A stretch of 41,921 bases of DNA, from positions 1 to 41,921 of the forward strand of contig JAJBUG010000085.1 of assembly GCA_020860515.1 (NCBI GenBank). The letters are read 5' to 3'. Source of the stretch: Bacteroidales bacterium. Lineage in GTDB: Bacteria > Bacteroidota > Bacteroidia > Bacteroidales > Muribaculaceae. The stretch's first letter is position 1. Every line of letters starts with the position of its first letter. The position numbers and the translations under genes are program-made. Below, in pieces: positions 9,292 through 18,617 of this stretch. The notes below the pieces were generated by a model that was given only the letters and a program-made list of their open reading frames with translations, searched no databases and was not told the origin of the DNA.

Positions 9292-10010
9292 TACAGTTCT
9301 ATTGTCCCGATATTAAGAGTAATCCTGTACTTCCCGAGAGTGATTCTCAGCACTGTGTGCGAGTGCTGAGAATGAGCGAGGGGGATGCGCTGGAGGTGGT
9401 GGATGGTCGTGGAATGAGATATGTTTGCCGTCTGCTTGAGGCTCATCCCAAGAGAGCGATGGTGGAGATTATCGAGGCCAAGGAGCAGCCACTGCATTGG
9501 CGCAATGAAATCACGTTAGCCGTGGCTCCTACCAAGCTTAACGATCGCATGGAGTGGCTGGTGGAAAAGCTGGTGGAGATTGGCATCAACCGCATTGTGC
9601 CGGTGCGATGCGCGCACAGTGAACGTAAGGAGATTAAGCGTGAACGTCTTGAAAAGATTGCCATTTCTGCCATGAAGCAGAGTCTGAAGGCCACGCTTCC
9701 ACGAATTGATGAAATGATGCCGTTAACAGAGTTTTTAAAGACGGTAGATTCTGAGCAGCGATTTATGGGCTATTGTTCTGATGAATTTGAGCGCAGATTG
9801 TTGGCTCGTACTGCCAAGCCAGGGCTCAGCACAGCCATCCTCATCGGCCCCGAAGGTGACTTTTCGCATGAAGAAGTAGCCTCCGCCATCTCATCAGGCT
9901 TCACCCCCGTCACCCTCGGCGACAACCGCCTCCGCACCGAAACAGCCGCCCTCGTCGCCGTTACCACCATCCACATCCTCAACCAAATGAGTTTTCCTAA
10001 ATTAGGTTGA
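9288..10010 (+). CDS. rsmE: 16S rRNA (uracil-1498-N3)-methyltransferase RsmE
   Basis: A 240-residue SPOUT methyltransferase. An N-terminal PUA-like part (HCVRVLRMSEGDALEVVDGRG) is followed by the SPOUT knot with ILIGPEGDFSHEEV and LGDNRLRTETAALVA, which bind S-adenosylmethionine. Length is normal. Last gene of the plus-strand run; convergent with the DUF5686 gene, with only 21 bp between and no strong hairpin. Confidence 0.95.
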   Translation: MIQFYCPDIKSNPVLPESDSQHCVRVLRMSEGDALEVVDGRGMRYVCRLLEAHPKRAMVEIIEAKEQPLHWRNEITLAVAPTKLNDRMEWLVEKLVEIGINRIVPVRCAHSERKEIKRERLEKIAISAMKQSLKATLPRIDEMMPLTEFLKTVDSEQRFMGYCSDEFERRLLARTAKPGLSTAILIGPEGDFSHEEVASAISSGFTPVTLGDNRLRTETAALVAVTTIHILNQMSFPKLG

Positions 10011-10031
10011 CCTAATATGTCAAAATAATGA

Positions 10032-12584
10032 TTAGAAGGTGACGTGGAGGGCGACGCGGAGGCCTCGGCGGTCGATGGGATAGGGCACATTGAGGTAGTT
10101 GAGGCGCCACACATAGTCCACACGCAGGCAGCGCAGGATATTATCAAGACCCACGCTTGCTTCCATATAGGGCGCTCCCGTCATGCGGGTGGTGTGCACA
10201 TCAGCGGGGATTTGCAGCAGCTCGGGATTGTATTCGGGGTCATTGCGCTTGCTCAGGCGCCCCCATGTGCCTCGGAACGATGCCACTTCGCGCAGACGCA
10301 GTTGCTTGAATCCGGGTATGAGGTTGAACAGCGCGCCATTGGCCCAATAAGTCACGTCCCACGAGCAGTAGCTGTCGAACAGGAACTCCAGCGGATTAAG
10401 GCAGGCAAAGCTTTCGGGCTGAATCGTATAGCTGAGGTTGACATTAGGCGTGAGCAGATTCATGAATGGACTGCGGCTCCACACATGGCCGCCACGCACA
10501 TAGAAGTCGGCAAAACCGAAAGCAGAGAACCAGAAGCGTTTTTGCATAGCCAGTTCGGTAGTATTCACCATAAATGCCGCTCCAAACAGATTCTTAGGCG
10601 CGATGCTATGCTTGAGGGTAATAATCGGCGGGTCGAGAGTGATTGGAATTCGATATGAGTTGGCTTGATAGAATTTCTCGCCAGGCGCATAGCGTATTTC
10701 CACATCAAGGAAATTCTCGGAGAAATGAGGATACACCTTGCCGTAGCCATCAATCAGGGTAATCTTCTTGGTGGCATTTTGCTGCACATTGCTCACAGCA
10801 ACCTTGAAGCTAAGGTTATTGCGCAGCTCCATTATCCACTCCAGCTTGTTGAGGCGCCGATAAGTGCCATAATCCAGACCACTCATGCGCTTGAGCGACA
10901 GGAAGAAATTGTCCATGTTGGTGTACTGGTAATTCTGGCCCACCTGGTCAACATCGTATTGGCTGGTGAATCGCAGGGATTGCACAGGGAACTCACGCGG
11001 GTGATATTCCTTGTCAACGAATGAATATTCAATCTCCGATTTGTATTTCCATCGGTGATCACCAAAGCCATAGGCCACATATCCGCGCCAGAACCAACGC
11101 TTATTGAGATTGGCGGTGGTCATGCCCCCCAAGCGGAAGCGCCAGCCCTCGATGTCGTTGTGGCTGTAAAGAGTGTTGACGGGGCCGATGTCGAATTTGC
11201 TGGGATTACCCGTGGTAATATAGCCTTGGAAGATTACGCGTAGCACCTTCTCGGTCCAGTAATATAGCGGTTGCTGGCGCAGCTTGGCCAGCATATTGTC
11301 GATATTGCGTTCGTTGCCCGACACATTGATTAGGCGATTGTTCTCCCAATACTGTGCGTCGCGGTCGCCAGCTTCGGCCACCGTAATTGTTGAACCCAGC
11401 TCGCTGAACACAGCCATATCCTCAGGCGCATCGAAGTTGTGATTATCGCATGCAATCGTGCGCCGGGCATAAAAGCCCGGAGTGCCTGGGGCAATCTTCA
11501 GCTCGATGGTCATATCGTCGGTCTTTTTCAAGCGCGAACCATCCTCGGCGCGGTCAAATTCCTGAGTGATAAACAGGTTTTGGATAAAGTTGAGGTTGAT
11601 GTTGCGCGGTGTGCGCATAGTCACCTTCTTGATAAACATGGTGCTGTCCTCGGCCACTACAAAAACCTGGCCGTTGAAGCCGAACGAGGCAGTGTTGTGA
11701 GGATAGAAACTCAGAACAATGCACTTCTCATTGTTGACCTCTACGGTGTCTGTCAGATAGAATTTGTAAAAATCGGGAGCGATGCGCGACAGAGGGCTTA
11801 CGAAGCGATTCTGCATGATGTTGATGTCACCCTTGTATAGGTCGATATCCTGCATCACATCCTCCAGGAATGTGAGCATGCTGCCCTTGTCGAAGATTTC
11901 ATCCACGCCCTCTTGGCGCAGACCCTTGATTACCTCCTTGGTGCTCTTGGGGCTTTTGCGGTAATGGACTTCTGATGATTTTTCTTTGATTAGGAAGTTG
12001 AGAATGGGCTTGCCTGAGACTTCCGATGTATCCACATGGTCCCAAAGGAAAGGGAACTGCTTGAACCAAAAAGATGTTTCCTTTTTGGCCCCGAAATCAT
12101 TCAGGGCGATTGAGATGATCTGGTATTTGTCGTAGTTGTAATAGGGGTTGCGCTCAGGGTCGGTCATTGATCCAGCTTCCTTGAGGCGCTTCACAAAGGC
12201 ATAGGCTGGATTGTCCTTTTTCTTGATTTTCTTGCGATGCACCACTACCTCCTGCAATTCTTGGGTCTGGGGACGCAGAAATACTTCGTACATATTCACC
12301 ATCCCCTTGTGGATGGGGATGGTCTTTTTGTCGTAGCCAAGGCAGGCCACTTGGAGTTGAGATGCATTATTGGGGGCAGTAAGCTCGAAGATGCCGCGCT
12401 CGTCGGTAAGCGTGCCAGTGGCTTTGTCGGGCAATGCCACCGACGCATAAGGCACTGGCTCTAATGTAAGCGAGTCGCGCACTATGCCGCTGATATAGTA
12501 GGCGTCGCGGGCTTGGCTGTGGCCAAGCAGCGATGTCAGTGTGATTAAGACAAGGGTAATGTATCTGATTGCTCGATTATGCAT
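10032..12584 (-). CDS. DUF5686 outer-membrane-type protein with carboxypeptidase-like regulatory domain
   Basis: An 850-residue protein with an N-terminal signal peptide, then a CarboxypepD_reg-like beta-sandwich (ISGIVRDSLTLEPVPYASVALP...GTLTDERGIFEL), followed by the long DUF5686 region rich in aromatic beta strands. The last residues end in F (LRVALHVTF), as in outer-membrane barrel proteins. It is probably an outer-membrane protein; the function of the family is unknown. Its start overlaps the end of the CYTH gene by 8 bp. Confidence 0.85.
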   Translation of the reverse strand: MHNRAIRYITLVLITLTSLLGHSQARDAYYISGIVRDSLTLEPVPYASVALPDKATGTLTDERGIFELTAPNNASQLQVACLGYDKKTIPIHKGMVNMYEVFLRPQTQELQEVVVHRKKIKKKDNPAYAFVKRLKEAGSMTDPERNPYYNYDKYQIISIALNDFGAKKETSFWFKQFPFLWDHVDTSEVSGKPILNFLIKEKSSEVHYRKSPKSTKEVIKGLRQEGVDEIFDKGSMLTFLEDVMQDIDLYKGDINIMQNRFVSPLSRIAPDFYKFYLTDTVEVNNEKCIVLSFYPHNTASFGFNGQVFVVAEDSTMFIKKVTMRTPRNINLNFIQNLFITQEFDRAEDGSRLKKTDDMTIELKIAPGTPGFYARRTIACDNHNFDAPEDMAVFSELGSTITVAEAGDRDAQYWENNRLINVSGNERNIDNMLAKLRQQPLYYWTEKVLRVIFQGYITTGNPSKFDIGPVNTLYSHNDIEGWRFRLGGMTTANLNKRWFWRGYVAYGFGDHRWKYKSEIEYSFVDKEYHPREFPVQSLRFTSQYDVDQVGQNYQYTNMDNFFLSLKRMSGLDYGTYRRLNKLEWIMELRNNLSFKVAVSNVQQNATKKITLIDGYGKVYPHFSENFLDVEIRYAPGEKFYQANSYRIPITLDPPIITLKHSIAPKNLFGAAFMVNTTELAMQKRFWFSAFGFADFYVRGGHVWSRSPFMNLLTPNVNLSYTIQPESFACLNPLEFLFDSYCSWDVTYWANGALFNLIPGFKQLRLREVASFRGTWGRLSKRNDPEYNPELLQIPADVHTTRMTGAPYMEASVGLDNILRCLRVDYVWRLNYLNVPYPIDRRGLRVALHVTF

Positions 12585-13023
12585 TGCTTAAGTTAGAGTT
12601 GTAATATCTGGGGTCGCCAGTGACTTCAGCGCCGATGAATGGTGGCAGCTCCACCTGGGCGTGGGCCGAGGGCAATTCCACCTCAGCAAGGACGAGGCCG
12701 GAATGTCTCCCCATAAAAACGTCGATTTCCCACAAATATTGTGCGAAAGGCACCACATAGCGGGTCTTCTCGACCAGTCCTTGGCAGATGCTCAGCATTT
12801 CGCGGGCATCCTCCACAGGGATTCTGTACTCCCACTCATGCCTTACGGCTCCTTGGTTTTTGCTTTTCACCGTAATCCAAGCATTTGAGCCGGCAATGCG
12901 CACCCTCACTGTGGCATTGGGGTCGCGGCTGAGATACCCCTGCACCATCTCTATGCGCTTCGTGGCCATGGCCATAAAGCTGTCATCATTCACCAAAAAT
13001 TTTCGTTCTATCTCGTAAGCCAT
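12577..13023 (-). CDS. CYTH-domain protein (triphosphate tunnel metalloenzyme)
   Basis: A 148-residue CYTH protein with the diagnostic ExExK signature in EIERKFLVN near the N-terminus and alternating charged strands such as VRVRIAGSNAWITVKSK. Short bacterial CYTH proteins hydrolyse tripolyphosphate or other triphosphates in characterised cases; the substrate here cannot be told. It sits between rlmD and the DUF5686 gene in the same direction. Confidence 0.88.
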   Translation of the reverse strand: MAYEIERKFLVNDDSFMAMATKRIEMVQGYLSRDPNATVRVRIAGSNAWITVKSKNQGAVRHEWEYRIPVEDAREMLSICQGLVEKTRYVVPFAQYLWEIDVFMGRHSGLVLAEVELPSAHAQVELPPFIGAEVTGDPRYYNSNLSNA

Positions 13024-13029
13024 GGTGCG

Positions 13030-13064
13030 TTTTACGTTTTCAGTTTTACGTTTTACGTTTTCAG
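13030..13064. repeat. Five tandem heptamers
   Basis: The 46-bp gap between rlmD and the CYTH gene contains five 7-bp units in the order TTTTACG, TTTTCAG, TTTTACG, TTTTACG, TTTTCAG. On the transcribed strand it lies just upstream of the CYTH ATG, so changes in unit number would alter the leader but not a reading frame. Confidence 0.8.
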
Positions 13065-13069
13065 AATCC

Positions 13070-14488
13070 TTAAACCTTAATCCTTAAATCTAATTTTACT
13101 ACATTCTCTACGTGGTGGGTGTGGGGGAACATGTCAACGGGTTGTATAGCAGCGACTTGGTATTTTGCGTCGAGCAGGGCAATGTCACGCGCCTGGGTTG
13201 CAGGGTTGCAACTTACATATACCAGAGTCTTTGGCTCGGCCGCCAATATCACATCCACCACATCCTGATGCATTCCTGCGCGCGGAGGGTCGATAATCAT
13301 CACATCGGGGCGTCCGTGCTTTTCTATGAAGTCGACATTAAGCACATCCTTCATGTCGCCAGCATAGAATAGAGTGTTCTTTATGCCATTGACCTCCGAA
13401 TTCACCTTGGCATCTTCAATAGCCTCGGGCACATATTCAATGCCAATCACCTGCCGAGCTTGACGGCTTACGAAATTGGCGATGGTGCCAGTGCCAGTAT
13501 ACAGGTCATATACCAGTTCGCTGCCAGTGAGGCCAGCCATTTCACGAGCCACTTTGTAGAGCCGGTAAGCTTGTCGAGAATTGGTTTGGTAGAATGACTT
13601 AGGTCCGATTCTGAACTTCAGCCCTTCCATCTCTTCCTCTATGTAGGGCTTGCCGCTGTGCACCAGTATTTCTTGGTCAGTGATGGTGTCGTTGACCTTG
13701 AGATTGATGCAATATTGCAGCGATGTAATTTGGGGAAATGTTTTGCGCATGGCATCAAGCAACGCCTTGATTTTCTCCGAGTCGTCTTCGCCGAACGACA
13801 TTAGCGCCATTACCTCGCCAGTGCTGGCAATGCGAATCATTAGCGTGCGCAGCAACCCAGAATTGGCTCGCAAGTCATAGAACGAATAGCCATGCTCGAT
13901 GCCGAACCTTTTAACAAAAAGGCGCAGCTGGTTGCCAAGGTCATCCTGCAGGTGACAGCAATTAATGTCGAGCACCTTGTCGAAGGCCCCTGGAATATGA
14001 AATCCAGCCCCGTCGCGCTCAGGGAAATCAGCACCACTGCTGAGTTGCTCGCGGGTGAGCCAACGCTTGTTGCTGAATGTATATTCCATCTTGTTGCGGT
14101 AAGCCCAGATGTTCTCTGAGCCCAAGATAGGTGAAATCTCAGGAATTTCCACCTTGGCTATGCGTCGCATGGCATCCTCCACTTGCTGCTGCTTGGCAGC
14201 AAGCTGCATTTCATAGGGAATATGCTGCCAGCGGCATCCGCCGCAAATGGTGAAATGTTCGCACCGTGGCTCCACGCGTTTGTCGGATGGCGTGATGATA
14301 CGCTCGATGCGTCCCTCGGCATACGATTTTTTCTTCTTCATCAGCTGCACATCCACCACATCGCCCGGAGCGGCAAAAGGGATGAAGACCACCATGTCGT
14401 CAACTCGCGCTATGGCATTGCCCTCAGCAGCGAGCCCTGTGACAGGTACATCATTAAGGATTGGTAGAGGCTTTCGTTTTCGAGCCAT
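13070..14488 (-). CDS. rlmD: 23S rRNA (uracil-5)-methyltransferase, RlmD family
   Basis: A 472-residue protein with an N-terminal TRAM domain (VTGLAAEGNAIARVDDMVVFIPFAAPGD), an iron-sulfur cysteine cluster (CEHFTICGGC plus a later Cys), and a SAM-dependent methyltransferase domain with DLYTGTGTIANF, IDPPRAG and the catalytic-cysteine motif VSCNPAT. The enzyme methylates C5 of a uridine in 23S rRNA (U1939 for RlmD; RlmC and RlmCD are close relatives). The 5' end overlaps the ostA-like gene by 79 bp in another frame; the TRAM domain begins soon after this ATG, supporting the start. Confidence 0.92.
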   Translation of the reverse strand: MARKRKPLPILNDVPVTGLAAEGNAIARVDDMVVFIPFAAPGDVVDVQLMKKKKSYAEGRIERIITPSDKRVEPRCEHFTICGGCRWQHIPYEMQLAAKQQQVEDAMRRIAKVEIPEISPILGSENIWAYRNKMEYTFSNKRWLTREQLSSGADFPERDGAGFHIPGAFDKVLDINCCHLQDDLGNQLRLFVKRFGIEHGYSFYDLRANSGLLRTLMIRIASTGEVMALMSFGEDDSEKIKALLDAMRKTFPQITSLQYCINLKVNDTITDQEILVHSGKPYIEEEMEGLKFRIGPKSFYQTNSRQAYRLYKVAREMAGLTGSELVYDLYTGTGTIANFVSRQARQVIGIEYVPEAIEDAKVNSEVNGIKNTLFYAGDMKDVLNVDFIEKHGRPDVMIIDPPRAGMHQDVVDVILAAEPKTLVYVSCNPATQARDIALLDAKYQVAAIQPVDMFPHTHHVENVVKLDLRIKV

Positions 14489-16335
14489 GGGTATTGTTGC
14501 TTTAATTCGTTTGACTTTGATTCATCATCTTCTCCAGCTGGCTTGGCAGCTTGCTGAGGCTGGCTGGGCTTCTGAGGATTAGCCGACACAGGCGTGCCAG
14601 TGCGCTGCTTTTTCTTCTTAGCCACTGGCACAGTGGATTCTTGCTGCATCAGCTCTTCCATCTCAGGGGGAATGATGAATATATCCTCGGGCGACACTGG
14701 GCGTATGCCAGTGTACCATTTGAATTTCGACAGGTAGAAGAGCGACTTCTTGGCCAAATACAGTGGTGTGACGGTGCCCGATGTCTCAGGCCACATCTTC
14801 ATCTTCAGCAGGTCCTGGCCTTCGAAATCAGCTGTCATGTAGCTGCTCTCGATATTGAGGATTTTATTGTAAGTAGAATCGTTTTCTTGTGGCAGCATTA
14901 TGGCCTCAACGTTGCCGTTGACATCGAGCTTGTTCATCTCGCCATTCTCAAAATAGGCTATCATTTCCTTGCCGCTGAGCTGGTTGAAGAACTCGCCCTC
15001 AACCTGCTCAGCTGAGAACCCGAAATCGGGCAGGGTGGCACGGTCGATGGTAGAGTCGTTCATGTGGAGCTCAATTACATTGCCAAAGATTTGGCGAGCC
15101 TCGTTCCACACGATCGGATGGCGGTACATGTAGAGCGTAGAGTCGCGCTCTTCAAATCGCATGCTGTCGCACACCCCCTGCATGTCGCTGCGGAAGAATC
15201 GAACCCTTGGGTAGCATACCATCACATGGTTGGTATCAACGCGCTCGTAGGCAGGCAGCTTGCGGATTGTATCTTCGGGGAAAGAAATGGTGTCGAATGT
15301 GCGGAACGAGAATATTTCTCTTCCGTGCAGATACAAGGTATCGCCTTGCGAATATTCGCGAGCCATGGCACGGCCAGTGACATAAGTGCTGTCGATATTC
15401 TGGTCATAGTAGCCATAAGCGCCCGAAAGCGACGATTGCTTGGCGCTGTCGGTAAGCACCATATTGCCGCGAGCCCAGCCATATCCAGCAGTGCGGTCGT
15501 AGAACAGGGTGTCGCCCTCGAGAGTGGTGCCTCGGCCCATTCTTACAAGCGAACGCTCAAAGAGATTGGCCACCTTGGTCTCGGTGTCGTAGGTGCCATT
15601 GGTGGTGAATATGGTGTCGCTCTTGTTGATAATAAGCGATGGCGAGAACAGTTCGGACAGATGGGTGTCAGTGTTGTAATACAGGGTGTCGGTGTAGATA
15701 TATAGTGAGTCATCGTTCTCGGTGAGGGAATTAAGGCGCACGTCGGTATAGAACACTGCCTCCTTGGTTGATGGCACATATTCGCCTTCGATCGACACCA
15801 AGCGATTCTGCGCATCGGTCAGCACGCCGCCAACGGTGTAATAACCGAACTCAGAGTACATGTCGTAGATAAACTCATCTGTCACCAGCGTGACATCGCG
15901 ATTTGTCATCCTGGCTGGCGAGCCGAATAGCCAAGCCAGCTGGGTGTCGCTGCGATAAATCATCGAGTCGCCAGTCACCTTCAGGGTGTCGCCTTGCTCC
16001 ATCCTTACATTGCTGAATGCATCCAGGCTTTCGTTGTCAGGGTAGAAATGTGCGCTGTCGCAGTACATCATCATGCCCCCCTTGGAAAATTGCACATTGC
16101 CTGTGAGTACCAGATATGAATCTGCCACTTCCTTGTGCAGCACATCGGCATGTTCCAGAAATACCTTCTTGTCATCATTGCGGTTGGCCAATGGAACCTG
16201 TGGGCGGAAAATTGATGGGGGAGCAGTGCGCGGACTAAGGGCTGGAAGCAATAGCGGCAAAGCAACGATAGCGAGCACTGCGCCAATTAAGCGCTGTGCT
16301 CGCTTGATGCGTCGGTTATGGCCAGTGTTTGGCAT
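14410..16335 (-). CDS. OstA/LptA-like envelope protein
   Basis: A 641-residue protein with an N-terminal hydrophobic anchor or signal (RLIGAVLAIVALPLLLPAL), then OstA/LptA-type repeats (LVLTGNVQFSKGGMMMYCDSAHFY; VTGDSMIYRS; DTLFYD). Family members in Bacteroidota are thought to take part in lipopolysaccharide transport to the outer membrane. The C-terminal 90 residues are low-complexity and rich in Lys, Pro and Gln. The last 25 codons run into rlmD. It lies 3 bp after the SurA-like gene, in keeping with a periplasmic biogenesis operon. Confidence 0.82.
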   Translation of the reverse strand: MPNTGHNRRIKRAQRLIGAVLAIVALPLLLPALSPRTAPPSIFRPQVPLANRNDDKKVFLEHADVLHKEVADSYLVLTGNVQFSKGGMMMYCDSAHFYPDNESLDAFSNVRMEQGDTLKVTGDSMIYRSDTQLAWLFGSPARMTNRDVTLVTDEFIYDMYSEFGYYTVGGVLTDAQNRLVSIEGEYVPSTKEAVFYTDVRLNSLTENDDSLYIYTDTLYYNTDTHLSELFSPSLIINKSDTIFTTNGTYDTETKVANLFERSLVRMGRGTTLEGDTLFYDRTAGYGWARGNMVLTDSAKQSSLSGAYGYYDQNIDSTYVTGRAMAREYSQGDTLYLHGREIFSFRTFDTISFPEDTIRKLPAYERVDTNHVMVCYPRVRFFRSDMQGVCDSMRFEERDSTLYMYRHPIVWNEARQIFGNVIELHMNDSTIDRATLPDFGFSAEQVEGEFFNQLSGKEMIAYFENGEMNKLDVNGNVEAIMLPQENDSTYNKILNIESSYMTADFEGQDLLKMKMWPETSGTVTPLYLAKKSLFYLSKFKWYTGIRPVSPEDIFIIPPEMEELMQQESTVPVAKKKKQRTGTPVSANPQKPSQPQQAAKPAGEDDESKSNELKQQYPWLENESLYQSLMMYLSQGSLLRAMP

Positions 16336-16338
16336 TGT

Positions 16339-17685
16339 TTATTTCTTTATCCACCCTTGATGCTCAAAATCGCAGCCTCGCCAGCCGTCCTCGATTTTGA
16401 CGTAGGTGTCTTTGATTTTCTTGGCAAGCCATTTGTCGAGCAGCTTTTGCTTGCCCTCGTTTTCATAGAGGTCCTGTATCAGCTGGTAGTCATCCACTAT
16501 GTTGGCTCGGTGAGCTGGGATGCGGTTGGTAAGCTTTACGATTGCCACCTGTTCGCGGTTGCTCTTGGGGTCCATCATGATGAAAGCCTCTGACACATCG
16601 CCCACCTCCATATCGGCCACTTGCTTTGATATTTCTTGTGGCAGAGCCGACATCTCAAAGCGTGTGGAGCCAGTATTTTCATCTACCATCACGCCATTGC
16701 TGTAGCGCGTGTTCTTGTCCTGCGAATAATAGCGGGCTGCCTCCTCGAAGGTTATGCGCTTAGTATCCACAATTTCATTGCGCAGGGTGTCGAGTCGCTC
16801 CAGAGCCTCGGTCAAGTCCTTTTCAGCCACTTTCGGGCGCAGCAGGATATGGCGAGTGTTCACGCGGTCGCCTCGCTTTTCAATCAGCTGGATGATGTGG
16901 AAGCCATATTCGGTCTCTACGATCTTTGAGACTTTTTTTGTGTCATTGAGATTGAATGCCACAGCCGCATATTCAGGCACCAGCTGTCCGCGGCCCATAA
17001 AACCGATTTCGCCGCCACGGATGCCTTCAGGCGCCTCAGAATAAAGCACTGCCAAGGTTGAGAAGTCAATTTCACCGCTGTTGACGCGCTCCGCATAGTC
17101 GCGCAGGCGAGCCTTCACGTCCTCAATCTCTTGGCGCGGAATCGCAGGCTTCAGGGTAATTACCTGCACCTCCACTTTCAGAGGCACAAATGGAATCGAA
17201 TCCTCGGGCAGCTTCTTGTAGAAATTGCGCACTTCGCTGGGCGTGGCCTTGAAATTCTTGGTAATATCATCCTGCACTTGCTGCACACGCGATTGGTTGG
17301 CCCAGTTGGTTTGCAGCATATCGCGCAAGTCGGGGATGGTGCGGCGGAAATATTGTTCCACTTTTTCTCGACTGCCCAGATTGGCTATGTAGTAGTTGAT
17401 TTGCTGGTCAACACGCATCTGCACCATCGACATATTTGCCTCGATAGTGTCGAGGTCGGCCTGGTGCAGATACAGTCGCTGCACCGCCAATTGCTCTGGA
17501 ATCACGCAGTAGGGGTCGCCTTTGATCGGAATTTTTTCATCGAGGTATTCCTGGTAGGCCTGCTCGATTTCCGACTTGTAGATGGGCTCATCGCCAATCA
17601 TCCAGGCCACCTCCTCGGCGATATTGTTTTGTGCCAGGGCCATACCTGCCACTAATGTACATAGAATTGTATTGAATATGCGCAT
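16339..17685 (-). CDS. SurA-like periplasmic peptidyl-prolyl isomerase
   Basis: A 448-residue protein with a signal peptide (IFNTILCTLVAGMALA), a SurA N-terminal chaperone region, and a parvulin-type domain (VEVQVITLKP...FSTLAVLYSEAPEGIRGGEIGFMGRGQLVPEY...YGFHIIQLIEKRGDRVNTRHIL), with a second, more divergent parvulin-like region after it. It should help outer-membrane proteins fold. A -7 box (TACCTTTG, minus strand, 17706-17713) sits 20 bp upstream of its ATG, suggesting its own promoter in addition to read-through from upstream. Confidence 0.87.
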   Translation of the reverse strand: MRIFNTILCTLVAGMALAQNNIAEEVAWMIGDEPIYKSEIEQAYQEYLDEKIPIKGDPYCVIPEQLAVQRLYLHQADLDTIEANMSMVQMRVDQQINYYIANLGSREKVEQYFRRTIPDLRDMLQTNWANQSRVQQVQDDITKNFKATPSEVRNFYKKLPEDSIPFVPLKVEVQVITLKPAIPRQEIEDVKARLRDYAERVNSGEIDFSTLAVLYSEAPEGIRGGEIGFMGRGQLVPEYAAVAFNLNDTKKVSKIVETEYGFHIIQLIEKRGDRVNTRHILLRPKVAEKDLTEALERLDTLRNEIVDTKRITFEEAARYYSQDKNTRYSNGVMVDENTGSTRFEMSALPQEISKQVADMEVGDVSEAFIMMDPKSNREQVAIVKLTNRIPAHRANIVDDYQLIQDLYENEGKQKLLDKWLAKKIKDTYVKIEDGWRGCDFEHQGWIKK

Positions 17686-17705
17686 ATAATCACTGATTTA
17701 TTCTG

Positions 17706-17713
17706 CAAAGGTA
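17706..17713 (-). promoter_or_regulatory. Promoter -7 box of the SurA-like gene
   Basis: Read on the minus strand it is TACCTTTG followed by CAG, 20 bp before the ATG at 17685. I see no clear TTTG at the expected distance upstream, where the previous gene's coding sequence ends. Confidence 0.5.
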
Positions 17714-17732
17714 GGAATTTTTTGGGAAATAG

Positions 17733-18617
17733 CTACTCTAAATCACAGAAAATTGATATTTTGCCTACTTCGAGGGCATTTTCATAGAGATTGCGCTTAA
17801 GCTGCTCGTCGTAATTGCGCTTGTTGCGGAATGTGAGGCGGTCCACAATCAAGTCATGGGCGGCTTCGTAGGGCATGGTCTGGCCAGTGTATAGCACATC
17901 GGTGGCGTCGAACAGGTAGGCAAAGCCTCCGTGGGTGTAATCCACAGTCTTGTTGGAGCGCAGATAAGCGTCGGGCGAAGGGCCGAAGTCGTAGGGTATG
18001 CGGCTTTCGATTTGCTCCCAATCGATCCAGCGGTCACGGAAATAGTCGTAATGCACGGCTCCGGTGCTGGCCACTTTGTCGAGCTTGTCGATGTCGGCAG
18101 GGGTGTGGCTGCGATAGAGCTTGCGCATTTCGGGCAGCGCGCTGGCGTCATCGGCAGCTTTGATATACACGCCCTTGACCATAGGGCGCGACAGTACGAA
18201 CTCATCCTTATTGGCCTCGTAGAACGCTCGGATTGAATCTTCTGGAATCTGAAGGTTGGCATGGGAATCGAACATCAGTCGCCCGTACTCCCACATTATC
18301 AATTCGTCGCGGTACTGCTCCACCATCTTGTCGATCTCGGTCATATCGATTTCATTGGCAGCCACCTGGCGCACCAGCTGATTATTGATCCACTGCTTGA
18401 TGTAGGCGTGGGCGTATTTTGTACTGTCGTCGGCGCTGAGGCCTCGGGGCATCGCCTCTGACAGTGCTTCGCGAGTTAGAGCTGCTTTGCCCACTCTTAC
18501 CAGATCGTCGGCTCCAGGTTCATCTCCCTTGCTGCAGCCAGTCAAGGCGCCCAACAACGATACAGCCCCGACGAGCGGGGCTGCAACGTTGGTTAATATC
18601 CTCTTATGGATTCTCAT
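17733..18617 (-). CDS. SurA-N-like lipoprotein chaperone without a clear parvulin domain
   Basis: A 294-residue protein starting at ATG 18617, giving a lipoprotein signal ([18 protein letters not shown]) and lipobox LTGC. A longer frame exists upstream but would bury the lipobox and lacks support. The middle contains a SurA/PpiC-type N-terminal helical region ([20 protein letters not shown]). I do not see the rotamase motifs (GGDLG, FGYHII) present in both neighbours, so it may be chaperone only. Its ATG overlaps the TGA of the PpiD-like gene by 4 bp. Confidence 0.75.
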   Translation of the reverse strand: MRIHKRILTNVAAPLVGAVSLLGALTGCSKGDEPGADDLVRVGKAALTREALSEAMPRGLSADDSTKYAHAYIKQWINNQLVRQVAANEIDMTEIDKMVEQYRDELIMWEYGRLMFDSHANLQIPEDSIRAFYEANKDEFVLSRPMVKGVYIKAADDASALPEMRKLYRSHTPADIDKLDKVASTGAVHYDYFRDRWIDWEQIESRIPYDFGPSPDAYLRSNKTVDYTHGGFAYLFDATDVLYTGQTMPYEAAHDLIVDRLTFRNKRNYDEQLKRNLYENALEVGKISIFCDLE

